From contig JAUVRN010000130.1 in NCBI GenBank assembly GCA_030597645.1, positions 1-6,184 on the forward strand: DNA of 6,184 nucleotides, in the 5' to 3' direction. This document shows positions 1 to 6,184 of this stretch, piece by piece. The position numbers were made by a program, and so were the translations under genes. The stretch's first letter is position 1; every line of letters begins with the position of its first letter. This DNA comes from Candidatus Zixiibacteriota bacterium. Lineage in GTDB: Bacteria > Zixibacteria > MSB-5A5 > JAUVRN01. A model generated the notes under the pieces. It was not told where the DNA came from. It did no database searches and saw only the letters and a list, made by a program, of their open reading frames with translations.

Positions 1-1169
1 CGGTACAATTCGTGCCATGCGCTGTGCGCTTCCGGTGTACCGGCACGGCGGAATCGGAGAATCTGCTGCGCGGCTTCGCGCAGGGAGGCTACGCTGCGGT
101 CGCCTGATGTCGGCACCGGGCGCCCGAGATCGCCGGGCGCCATGGTCGCGACCGAGTGCGCCCCGCCCAGAACGCGATTGACCGTATAGAAGAGCGCGTC
201 GTGGATGAGACGCGGATGCAGAAAACGCACTTCCGCCTTGGTCGGATGCACGTTGACGTCGACCATTTCGTGCGGCAGCGTGATGAACACGACGGCCACG
301 GGATAACGGCCGCCGGCCAGGTACTCACCGTATCCGGACGTCAGCGCATGCACCAGCGTCCGGTCCTGGACTCTTCGGCCATTTACGTACAGGTACACGC
401 GGCCCCGGTGAGAGCGAGAAAGATCGGGACGGCTGATCAAACCCTGGATCTCCACGTAGTCGAGACGGTTTTCGAGCTCCAGCAACGCGTCCGCCATCCG
501 ATGACCCCGCAGCGCACCGGTTCGCGCCCGCCGGTCCTGGTCGGGCGCGACGTTGAACACCACTCGATCCTCGCTGCGATATCGGAACCCGACATCGGGT
601 CGGCTGAGCGCAAGATCGGTCATCCATACCGCCACGCGGCGTGACTCTCCCGCCGGGGTCTTGAGAAACTTGCGCCGCGCGGGCACGTTGAAAAAGAGGT
701 CACGGACATGGATGGTCGTTCCCACGGGCGCACCCGTGGCGGTGCTCGATTCGACGCGGCCCGCCGTGACGGCCAGGCGAACACCCTCGGCGGCGTCCAG
801 CGCACGCGTGATCATCTCCAGGCGAGAGACCGATGCGATGGAGGGTAGTGCTTCACCGCGGAAACCGAGCGTGGCCACGCCGGCCAGATCGTCCATGGAC
901 CGGATCTTGGACGTGGCGTGTCGGCGCAGTGCCAGACGTGCGGCCTCCGGCGCCATGCCGAGTCCGTTGTCGGTGACACGGACCAGCGATCGACCGCCGT
1001 CCGAGATGTGCACGTCGACTTCGGTGGCGTAGGCGTCCAGCGCGTTCTCCACCAGTTCCTTGACCACGGAGGCCGGGCGTTCGACGACTTCTCCCGCGGC
1101 GATCTGGTCTATGATCGCATCCGGTAGTACGGCGATCTGGGGCCTGGTTTCCAGCGTGTGCGTATTCAT
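1..1169 (-). CDS. mutL: DNA mismatch repair protein MutL, N-terminal part (C-terminus beyond window)
   Basis: MutL is the GHKL-family ATPase that couples mismatch recognition by MutS to downstream strand incision and excision. The 389 codons visible cover the whole ATPase/transducer region and the start of the linker. The GHKL motifs are in order: QIAAGEVVERPASVVKELVEN at about residues 22-42 with the probable catalytic Glu38 and Mg-binding Asn42, DNGLGM with Asp67, HATSK at 84-88, LGFRGEAL at 101-108, VGTT followed by DLFFNVPARRKFL, YVNGR around 262, and DVNVHPTKAEVRF with the conserved Lys311. The fold ends near residue 335 and a less conserved linker runs off the window, so the dimerisation domain and any DQHA-type endonuclease motif cannot be seen. 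The ATG at 1169 is well fixed: an in-frame TAG lies at 1179-1181 and no other start precedes the conserved motif. No Shine-Dalgarno sequence is apparent. One oddity is ENALDAYA, where most MutL proteins have DAGA. It lies 45 bases after mutS, probably in the same transcript. Confidence 0.97.
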   Translation of the reverse strand, partial: MNTHTLETRPQIAVLPDAIIDQIAAGEVVERPASVVKELVENALDAYATEVDVHISDGGRSLVRVTDNGLGMAPEAARLALRRHATSKIRSMDDLAGVATLGFRGEALPSIASVSRLEMITRALDAAEGVRLAVTAGRVESSTATGAPVGTTIHVRDLFFNVPARRKFLKTPAGESRRVAVWMTDLALSRPDVGFRYRSEDRVVFNVAPDQDRRARTGALRGHRMADALLELENRLDYVEIQGLISRPDLSRSHRGRVYLYVNGRRVQDRTLVHALTSGYGEYLAGGRYPVAVVFITLPHEMVDVNVHPTKAEVRFLHPRLIHDALFYTVNRVLGGAHSVATMAPGDLGRPVPTSGDRSVASLREAAQQILRFRRAGTPEAHSAWHELY

Positions 1170-1187
1170 GGGAACGGACTAACTTAA

Positions 1188-1211
1188 GCTGACCGCGCGC
1201 GGGGGGCCAGC
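1188..1211 (-). promoter_or_regulatory. Possible GC-rich RNA hairpin in the mutS-mutL spacer
   Basis: The 45-base spacer between the mutS stop and the mutL start can form a stem of seven pairs in the transcript: GCTGGCC (1205-1211) with GGTCAGC (1188-1194), counting one G-U wobble, around a 10-base GC-rich loop. The palindrome CCGCGCGCGG (1193-1202) offers an alternative fold. The hairpin begins 3 bases after the mutS stop and ends 18 bases before the mutL ATG. It is not followed by a run of U, so it does not look like an intrinsic terminator. It could affect mutL translation or mRNA stability, but a stem this size can occur by chance in GC-rich DNA. Confidence 0.25.
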
Positions 1212-1214
1212 GCT

Positions 1215-3812
1215 TCAGCGTCGGTCGAGTCGTAGACGTGCGCGCGCTACCAGCTCCGCGAGGTGGTTGAGCGCATCGAGCGGCGCCAGCGTCTCCACGT
1301 CCAGCTCCGCCAGCTCCGTTACGATCGGATCGGGCGGTGGTGTGAACAGGCCCATCTGCGGCGAGGCACGCTCGCGCAGTTTCTCGGGATTGAATTCGCC
1401 CGTCTCGAGATCGTGCAGGATCTCCTTGGCGCGGGCGATCACGTCGGGAGGCAACCCTGCCAGCCGGGCCACCGCGATGCCGTAGGAGTCGTCGCAGCCT
1501 CCCGGCTTGATCTCGTGCAGGAAGACCACTCGGTCGCCGTGTCTCTTGACCACGACCTGGTAGTTGTGCACGCGCGGGTACAGATCGGCCAGTGCCGTCA
1601 GTTCGTGGTAGTGTGTAGCGAACAACGTGCGCGGGCGACGTCCATCCGTCTCGTGAAGGTATTCGGCAGCGGCCCAGGCGATGGCCAGGCCATCATACGT
1701 CGAGGTACCGCGACCGATCTCGTCGAGCAACACCAGAGAACGGTCGGTGCAGTGATGCAGGATGTTGGCCGCCTCCTCCATCTCCACCAGGAAGGTGGAC
1801 CGACCGAGTGCCAGTTGATCCGAAGCGCCCACCCGCGTGAATATGCGGTCCACCATCCCTATCGTCGCTTTTCGGGCGGGGACCAGGCTGCCACACTGGG
1901 CCAGCAGTGTGATGAGCCCGACCTGGCGAAGATAGGTCGATTTGCCCGCCCTGTTGGGCCCGGTGATGATCTGGATCTGTTCCTGTACCCCGTCCATCCG
2001 CGTGTCGTTGGGAACGTACCGTCCGGCGGCCACGACCTGCTCGACCACCGCGTGACGCCCCCCCACGATGTCGAGGGTGAGATCTTCGACCATCCGCGGC
2101 CGTACGTATCGCCGCTCACGTGCCAGCTCGGACCAGCCGAGAACGACGTCGATGGCCGCGATCCCCTCGGCCAGCGCCTGGAGCTCGCGCGTGTGCACGC
2201 GCAGGCTGTCCCGCAGCGCCACGAACAACTGCTCCTCGAGTTCGAAGATACGCTCTTCGGCCCCGAGGACTCGATCCTCATGCTGCTTGAGTTCGTCGGT
2301 GATGTATCGCTCGGCGTTGACGAGCGTTTGCTTACGGATATAGTGAGGAGGCACGCGATCACGGTGGACGTGCGTGACCTCTATGTAGTATCCGAAGACC
2401 TTGTTGAATCCAACCTTGAGCGACGGGATCCCGGTTCGTGCCCGTTCCTCATTTTGCAGGTTGGCCAAGAAGTCGCGGCTTCCACCAATCGACGCCCGCA
2501 ATTCGGACAGCTCCGGCGATACCCCGTCGCGGATCAGCCCACCCTGATGGATCGCTACGGGTGGTTCCTCCCGCAACGTGTCGCGCACGCGGCGACTCAC
2601 TTCGGAAAGATCGGGCAGCTCTTCGCAGATGCGTACAAGGTAGTCGACGTTCGATTCGCGAACGCGCGACGCCAGCTCCGGCACCTGTTCGATGCCCTGT
2701 GCCAACGCCACCAGTTCACGCGGGTGGGCTTTGCCATAGCCGATGCGTCCTGCGATGCGCTCGAAATCGGGCAGGGTTCGCATGTTCTCGCGAATCTCTT
2801 CCGCGATACCGGCATGCTCCACGTAGTATGTCGCCGCATCGAGACGCGGCTCCACATCCACGGCACGATTGAACGGGGCGACGAGCCTCCGCCGGAGCAG
2901 TCTCACGCCCATGGGTGTCTGCGTGCGGTCGACCTGTGCGAACAGGGAGGTTTCGGGATGCGCCGGATCACGCGCGGTCAGCAATTCGAGGTTGGCCACC
3001 GTGTCCGGATCGAGAAACATCCGCTGACTCAGGTCGATCCGGCGCATGTGCGTAAGGTGGTCCAGCTGCGCCTGCTTGGTGTCGCGCAGATACGCCACCA
3101 GCGCACCTGCCGCGGCGATACCCAACTGCAGCTCGGTCACGCCGAAGCCGGAGAGCGTCTGGGTCTCGAACTGCTCGGTGAGTATGGTCTCGGCCTCCCG
3201 GGGACGGAACTGCGCATCGGGCCGCTCCGTCACGTGTACGTTGCCGAAGCCCTCCGCGAGATGGCTCGCGCGATCCGACACCAGCAATTCCACCGGGGAT
3301 GTCACCTGCAGCCACTTGCGTACGACGTCCTCGTCGTCTTCGGTCACCACGAAACGACCCGTGGCGAAGTCGACGCACGCCACGCCCCAGCGCGAGGCCC
3401 CCGCAGCCACGGCGGCGAGCGGACGAACGCCCGTCTCCAGGTCGAGGGTCGGCGTACCCGGCGTGAGCACCTCAACGACTTCCCGTTTGACGATGCCCCT
3501 GGCCTGTTTGGGGTCCTCGGTCTGTTCGCAGATCACGACCTTGCGCCCGGCGGCCAGCAGTTGCGAGAGATACTTCTCCGCAGAGTGATGTGGAACACCG
3601 GCCAACGGAATGCGACCCCCCTCTTTGCCATGCGCACGACTCGTAAGTGTGATGCCGAGTATCTGCGAAGCTTCGCGCGCATCTTCGCCGAACAGCTCGT
3701 AAAAATCACCCATGCGGTAGAATATCAGTTTGTCCGGGTGGAGGTCCTTGATCTGATTGTACTGAAGCATCAACGGCGAAAGATCGCCGTTCGACTTGCG
3801 GCTTCGACTCAT
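1215..3812 (-). CDS. mutS: DNA mismatch repair protein MutS
   Basis: MutS binds mispaired and small-loop DNA as a dimer and, on ATP exchange, becomes a sliding clamp that recruits MutL. The 865-residue product is full length (E. coli MutS has 853). The mismatch-binding domain carries the Phe-X-Glu motif in GDFYELF (Phe37, Glu39), followed by the connector (about 125-260), core/lever and clamp (about 265-560) and the ABC ATPase (about 570-800). ATPase motifs are Walker A GPNRAGKST (618-626, Lys624), the STFLVEMEE region (672-680), Walker B LVLLDEIG (Asp697, Glu698) with RGTST, and the switch histidine in ATHYHEL (His734). SYGIAVARLAGLP (776-788) starts the dimer-contacting helices. QMGLF at 819-823 matches the sliding-clamp binding consensus. 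The N-terminal mismatch domain and lack of a Smr domain make it MutS1-type, not MutS2. The ATG overlaps the upstream stop as ATGA, implying translational coupling; GGTAG seven bases upstream is a weak ribosome site. Walker A has Arg621 where Met is usual. Confidence 0.99.
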   Translation of the reverse strand: MSRSRKSNGDLSPLMLQYNQIKDLHPDKLIFYRMGDFYELFGEDAREASQILGITLTSRAHGKEGGRIPLAGVPHHSAEKYLSQLLAAGRKVVICEQTEDPKQARGIVKREVVEVLTPGTPTLDLETGVRPLAAVAAGASRWGVACVDFATGRFVVTEDDEDVVRKWLQVTSPVELLVSDRASHLAEGFGNVHVTERPDAQFRPREAETILTEQFETQTLSGFGVTELQLGIAAAGALVAYLRDTKQAQLDHLTHMRRIDLSQRMFLDPDTVANLELLTARDPAHPETSLFAQVDRTQTPMGVRLLRRRLVAPFNRAVDVEPRLDAATYYVEHAGIAEEIRENMRTLPDFERIAGRIGYGKAHPRELVALAQGIEQVPELASRVRESNVDYLVRICEELPDLSEVSRRVRDTLREEPPVAIHQGGLIRDGVSPELSELRASIGGSRDFLANLQNEERARTGIPSLKVGFNKVFGYYIEVTHVHRDRVPPHYIRKQTLVNAERYITDELKQHEDRVLGAEERIFELEEQLFVALRDSLRVHTRELQALAEGIAAIDVVLGWSELARERRYVRPRMVEDLTLDIVGGRHAVVEQVVAAGRYVPNDTRMDGVQEQIQIITGPNRAGKSTYLRQVGLITLLAQCGSLVPARKATIGMVDRIFTRVGASDQLALGRSTFLVEMEEAANILHHCTDRSLVLLDEIGRGTSTYDGLAIAWAAAEYLHETDGRRPRTLFATHYHELTALADLYPRVHNYQVVVKRHGDRVVFLHEIKPGGCDDSYGIAVARLAGLPPDVIARAKEILHDLETGEFNPEKLRERASPQMGLFTPPPDPIVTELAELDVETLAPLDALNHLAELVARARLRLDRR

Positions 3813-4771
3813 TCGCTGACTACCACGCGGTACGTGTCCTGAAACTTCTGTTCAAGCTCGCGGCGGATCGACTGAGCCTCTTTTTGCGACCGATACCGTC
3901 CCACCCGCACTCCGGTATACTGCCGACCGCCGACGGTGCGAGGCACAAGCCGTACCGTGAAGCCCGCCGCTTCGAATCGCTCCTTCTGCCGCAGGGCATT
4001 GGTGCGCTCGCCGAAGACCCCCGCCTGAATGGCGTAGGTAACACCGGCCGCAATCTCGGCACGCGTGGAACCGCCCGGCGTATATTCGATGACCGGCAGA
4101 ATGCCGTCCGGGTACGCTTCCCTGTACATGGTGAGGTACCGCACCGCGTTGTGGCTCTGGCCCATGCGATCATAGAGATGACCAAACTGCAGGAGCGCCG
4201 GCGCCGATGCGGCGTGATCGGGAAGCGTGAACGTGCTCTTGAACAACCGGATGGCTTCCGTCGTGTCGGCTGCCGCGAGGGACGCCTGGCCCTGGCCGTA
4301 TAGTGCCCAGCCGCGCCAGGCACCGTAGCCGTTGAGGCTGATCCAGTCATAGCGTCTTCCTGCGGCGTCCGCCTGATGGGACAGCAGTTCGGCGTGAGCC
4401 ATCAGGTACTGGGCCTCCGACTGATTGGCCGCGTCCGTTTCGCTCTCCATGACGTACGTGCAATGACGCACCAGCGCCGCGGCGTCGCCCGCGGCCAGGG
4501 CATAGCGTGCCAGCTCGAGCTTGTCCTGGACGCGGTATGCCGGCAATCCCGTGACGGCCGCGCGTTCCAGCAGGGTGCGGGCACTGTGCGCGGACAGCCG
4601 GCCCCGCGTCAGATCGTCGTAGCCCGCATCCGCTCGGGCCGATGCGGTACGGTGACCCGACTCGACCAGCGCGCGCAACTCACCGGCGAGTCGCTCCCCG
4701 TGCACCGCGGTGGCCGACAGGCACACTGCCAGCACCACGGCTGTGGCGGTACGTGCCGAAGACGATGTCAT
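3809..4771 (-). CDS. Exported TPR-like/SPOR-domain protein
   Basis: This is a 320-residue protein of unknown specific function. Residues 1-25 look like a Sec signal peptide: an Arg-containing start, a hydrophobic stretch AVVLAVCLSATAV, and plausible cleavage after VHG (25) or ATA (22). Residues about 60-220 are alanine-rich paired helices resembling degenerate TPRs, for example in the segments around YALAAGD, YLMAHAELL, YGQGQASLAAAD and LLQFGHLYDRMGQ. Residues about 240-320 form a SPOR domain, with YAIQAGVF, NALRQKERFEAAGF and YTGVRVGRYRSQKEAQ matching the family pattern. SPOR domains bind glycan strands lacking stem peptides at the septum, so a periplasmic role in division or envelope remodelling is inferred. 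An in-frame ATG at 4789 would add MRRPEL and a more basic N-terminus but would overlap lapB by 14 bases; neither start has a good ribosome site. I chose 4771 because it lies just 4 bases after the lapB stop. Its own stop overlaps the mutS start. Confidence 0.87.
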   Translation of the reverse strand: MTSSSARTATAVVLAVCLSATAVHGERLAGELRALVESGHRTASARADAGYDDLTRGRLSAHSARTLLERAAVTGLPAYRVQDKLELARYALAAGDAAALVRHCTYVMESETDAANQSEAQYLMAHAELLSHQADAAGRRYDWISLNGYGAWRGWALYGQGQASLAAADTTEAIRLFKSTFTLPDHAASAPALLQFGHLYDRMGQSHNAVRYLTMYREAYPDGILPVIEYTPGGSTRAEIAAGVTYAIQAGVFGERTNALRQKERFEAAGFTVRLVPRTVGGRQYTGVRVGRYRSQKEAQSIRRELEQKFQDTYRVVVSE

Positions 4772-4775
4772 GAGT

Positions 4776-5969
4776 TCAGGCCGTCGCATCAACCGGCGAC
4801 ACAGCCGCGGCGCTCTTGCGAGAGCCCATGTCGAACGAATCGAAACGGCGGCACTGTGGGCAGAACCAGCGAGGCTCGACACTCTCGTGGCGGCAGTTGC
4901 GACACCGGAAGGCACCGGTGTTCGACGGCAGCCAGGTAAAGAATCCGAGCGCCGCCTGCCACGCTTCGTCCTCGTGGCCCTCTTGCCGGTGGATCTGTAC
5001 CAGGAGTTGTCGGGCCACCAGGTTCCCGGGATCGATCTCGATAGTGCGGGCGAGATGGCCCAATGCTGCCTGATGGTCACCATTCTTGTCCGAGAAGCGT
5101 GCCAGGCCCAAGAGCGCATCGGTGTTGACCGAATCCGCGGCCAGGACCTGCTGATAGATGCCCGCGATCTCCGAGTACTGGCCCATATCGAACAGCACCT
5201 TTTCCAGGGGCGGGAAGACGAGGCCGGCGAGCCGGGGCGTGTGGTCCAGCAGCGCTTTCCAGGCGCGTACCGCATCCTCCGGTCTTCGATCCCGTTCGTA
5301 AAGTATGCCGAGGTAGTAATGTGCGGCCGGCGACTCCGTGTGCTGCTTGAGTGCGTCGCGGATCAACACACGGCCGCGACGATGTTGCCCGGCGTCGGAC
5401 GCGGCGACACCCGCGAGGGTCAGGTAGAGGGCGGCGATCCTGGGATCGAACACATCGCCCAGACGCGCCAGCTTCTGTCTGAGCTTGTAGGCCTCTTCGT
5501 AGTCACCCTGCTCCAGGCAGAGCCGATGCAGACGTGCCAGTGCCCAGGCCTGCCCTTCACGCTCTTCGGCGAGTTCTGTGAGACCGCGCACGGCATCGTC
5601 GGTCTGACCCAGCGCCAACTGGTCCTCGGTGATGGCCCGGCGGATCGACAGCAACTCCTCCTGGGACAGTCCGCCTCGTGAGGCGAGATCCTGATGGATG
5701 GAAAGTGCCTTCTGTGCCTGGCCGCGGTCGCGCAGGAGGTCGCCGATGCGCAGGTAGGCATCGACGTTCTGGCTGTCCTCGAGCACCGACTCCTTGAACC
5801 GCTGAAACGCCGATTCCGAGTCGCCCGAGATCATGGCCCGCAGTCCGGCGTAGTACCGCTGGCGAGCCGGATCCTCTTCGGCCGCCTTCCGGCGCTCGAA
5901 GGAGAGCATCACCAGCGTGGAGATGAGTCCGCTGGCGAGGATGAGCACCAGCCACCAGGCCAGCGTCAT
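4776..5969 (-). CDS. lapB: LapB-like TPR protein with membrane anchor and rubredoxin-type metal knuckle
   Basis: The 397-residue protein matches E. coli LapB (YciM, 389 residues) in length and layout. LapB sits on the cytoplasmic face of the inner membrane and promotes FtsH degradation of LpxC, limiting LPS synthesis. Residues 2-22 are one hydrophobic anchor, followed by basic FERRK. From about 37 to 345 come eight or nine TPR-like helical pairs, including YYAGLRAMISGDSESAFQRF, AYLRIGDLLRDRGQAQKAL, AHYYLGILYERDRRPEDAV and ALLGLARFSDKNGDHQAAL. The C-terminus has CRNC (Cys356, Cys359) and CPQC (Cys370, Cys373) with a Trp nearby, the iron- or zinc-binding rubredoxin knuckle typical of LapB, then about 24 polar residues. 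The ATG shares four bases with the lapA stop; GAGGG at 5979-5983 is a ribosome site with 9-base spacing. Placement directly after a LapA-domain gene strongly supports the call. Whether it controls LpxC in this organism is inferred. Confidence 0.92.
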   Translation of the reverse strand: MTLAWWLVLILASGLISTLVMLSFERRKAAEEDPARQRYYAGLRAMISGDSESAFQRFKESVLEDSQNVDAYLRIGDLLRDRGQAQKALSIHQDLASRGGLSQEELLSIRRAITEDQLALGQTDDAVRGLTELAEEREGQAWALARLHRLCLEQGDYEEAYKLRQKLARLGDVFDPRIAALYLTLAGVAASDAGQHRRGRVLIRDALKQHTESPAAHYYLGILYERDRRPEDAVRAWKALLDHTPRLAGLVFPPLEKVLFDMGQYSEIAGIYQQVLAADSVNTDALLGLARFSDKNGDHQAALGHLARTIEIDPGNLVARQLLVQIHRQEGHEDEAWQAALGFFTWLPSNTGAFRCRNCRHESVEPRWFCPQCRRFDSFDMGSRKSAAAVSPVDATA

Positions 5970-6184
5970 GTAGATGTGCCCTCGTTGGCCTCTAGCCGTT
6001 CGATCGCTTCGATGGGACGGTTACGCAGGGACGCCAGTTCCGACAACAGCCGTTTGTTCTCGCGCCTCGCGTCGCGCAGATCGAGGGAAAGCTTCCAGAA
6101 ATAGGACATACCCAGCACGAAGGTCACCACCATACCGGCCACGAACGACCAGTAGGTTACGACGATGAGCGGGATATTGTAGTA
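5966..6184 (-). CDS. lapA: LapA-domain (DUF1049-type) membrane protein, C-terminal part
   Basis: Only the last 72 codons are in the window; the reading frame is open at the right edge. The visible part begins YYNIPLIVV, continues through a hydrophobic membrane segment (visible residues about 5-27, with FVAGMVVTFVLGM), then turns into a charged helix with heptad-like leucines (SLDLRDARRENKRLLSELASLR). This matches the second transmembrane helix plus cytoplasmic coiled coil of LapA proteins, small partners of LapB in LPS assembly control in E. coli. The assignment rests on this pattern and on the immediately following lapB-like gene, since sequence identity in such short membrane proteins is low. 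The stop forms an ATGA overlap with the lapB start, so the two are probably translated in a coupled way. Confidence 0.78.
   Translation of the reverse strand, partial: YYNIPLIVVTYWSFVAGMVVTFVLGMSYFWKLSLDLRDARRENKRLLSELASLRNRPIEAIERLEANEGTST
5979..5983 (-). promoter_or_regulatory. Ribosome binding site of lapB
   Basis: GAGGG on the minus strand lies 9 bases before the lapB ATG, inside the last codons of lapA. It is the only clear Shine-Dalgarno-like sequence in the window and supports the choice of the ATG at 5969. Confidence 0.55.

Noticed and set aside
1188..1211. Intrinsic terminator after mutS
   Set aside because: The stem is short and is followed by TTAAGTTAG rather than a U run; mutL follows at once on the same strand.
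1215..3812. MutS2 or another MutS paralogue
   Set aside because: The mismatch-sensing Phe-X-Glu domain is present and there is no Smr endonuclease domain.
1263..3842. Long plus-strand open frame as a real gene
   Set aside because: It is codon-aligned opposite mutS, follows from missing TTA/CTA/TCA codons, has no recognisable domain and an odd His/Gln/Arg-rich composition.
4721..4732. Lipoprotein signal (LAVC) in the SPOR protein
   Set aside because: The residue before the Cys is Val, not Gly, Ala or Ser, so it does not fit a lipobox; an ordinary signal peptide cleavage site follows.
4772..5275. N-terminal extension of the SPOR protein to a 488-residue form
   Set aside because: The extension lies inside lapB in another frame, has non-protein-like Arg/Ser/Trp-rich sequence, and would bury the signal peptide in the middle of the protein.
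4710..5681. Plus-strand 323-codon open frame opposite lapB and the SPOR gene
   Set aside because: It lies across the junction of two well-supported minus-strand genes and shows no motif or domain.
1..6184. CRISPR arrays, insertion sequences, tRNA genes, phage or defence genes
   Set aside because: I saw no spaced direct repeats, terminal inverted repeats, transposase motifs or tRNA-like folds; almost every base is within five housekeeping-type genes.

Overview
This 6.2 kb window looks like part of a single tightly packed operon on the minus strand. The order of transcription is right to left: lapA-like (3' end only), lapB-like, a TPR/SPOR-domain protein, mutS, and mutL (5' part only). Every gene is coded on the minus strand and there is almost no spare DNA. 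The junctions are a 4-base ATGA overlap (lapA/lapB), a 4-base gap (lapB/SPOR gene), a 4-base ATGA overlap (SPOR gene/mutS) and a 45-base spacer (mutS/mutL). I see no RNA genes, mobile elements, CRISPR repeats or convincing terminators, and no stretch over 300 bases without a gene.

The DNA is GC-rich and codon use is strongly biased. Across about 850 codons mutS never uses TTA, CTA or TCA, which creates a very long but spurious mirror reading frame on the plus strand. LapA/LapB-type proteins and a SPOR protein with a probable signal peptide point to a diderm, probably LPS-bearing bacterium. The adjacent mutS-mutL pair is common in many lineages outside the enteric bacteria. The sequence alone does not fix the phylum; a deltaproteobacterial, Gemmatimonadota or other FCB-like uncultured lineage would all fit, and this is only a guess.

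Region by region: 5966-6184 holds the last 72 codons of a LapA-domain membrane protein. 4776-5969 is LapB-like: an N-terminal membrane anchor, a TPR body and a C-terminal four-cysteine rubredoxin-type knuckle. 3809-4771 is a probably exported protein with a TPR-like helical body and a C-terminal SPOR domain. 1215-3812 is full-length MutS with mismatch-sensing, ATPase and clamp-binding motifs. 1-1169 is the ATPase half of MutL, cut by the window edge.

Functionally there are two modules. In E. coli LapA and LapB tune LPS synthesis, with LapB guiding LpxC to the protease FtsH, and SPOR domains bind septal peptidoglycan lacking stem peptides. MutS and MutL form the core of post-replicative mismatch repair. 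The novelty here is modest: the translationally coupled linkage of an envelope module to mismatch repair, a TPR-SPOR protein of unknown function, and two unusual residues in ATP-binding motifs of MutS and MutL. I found no clearly new system.
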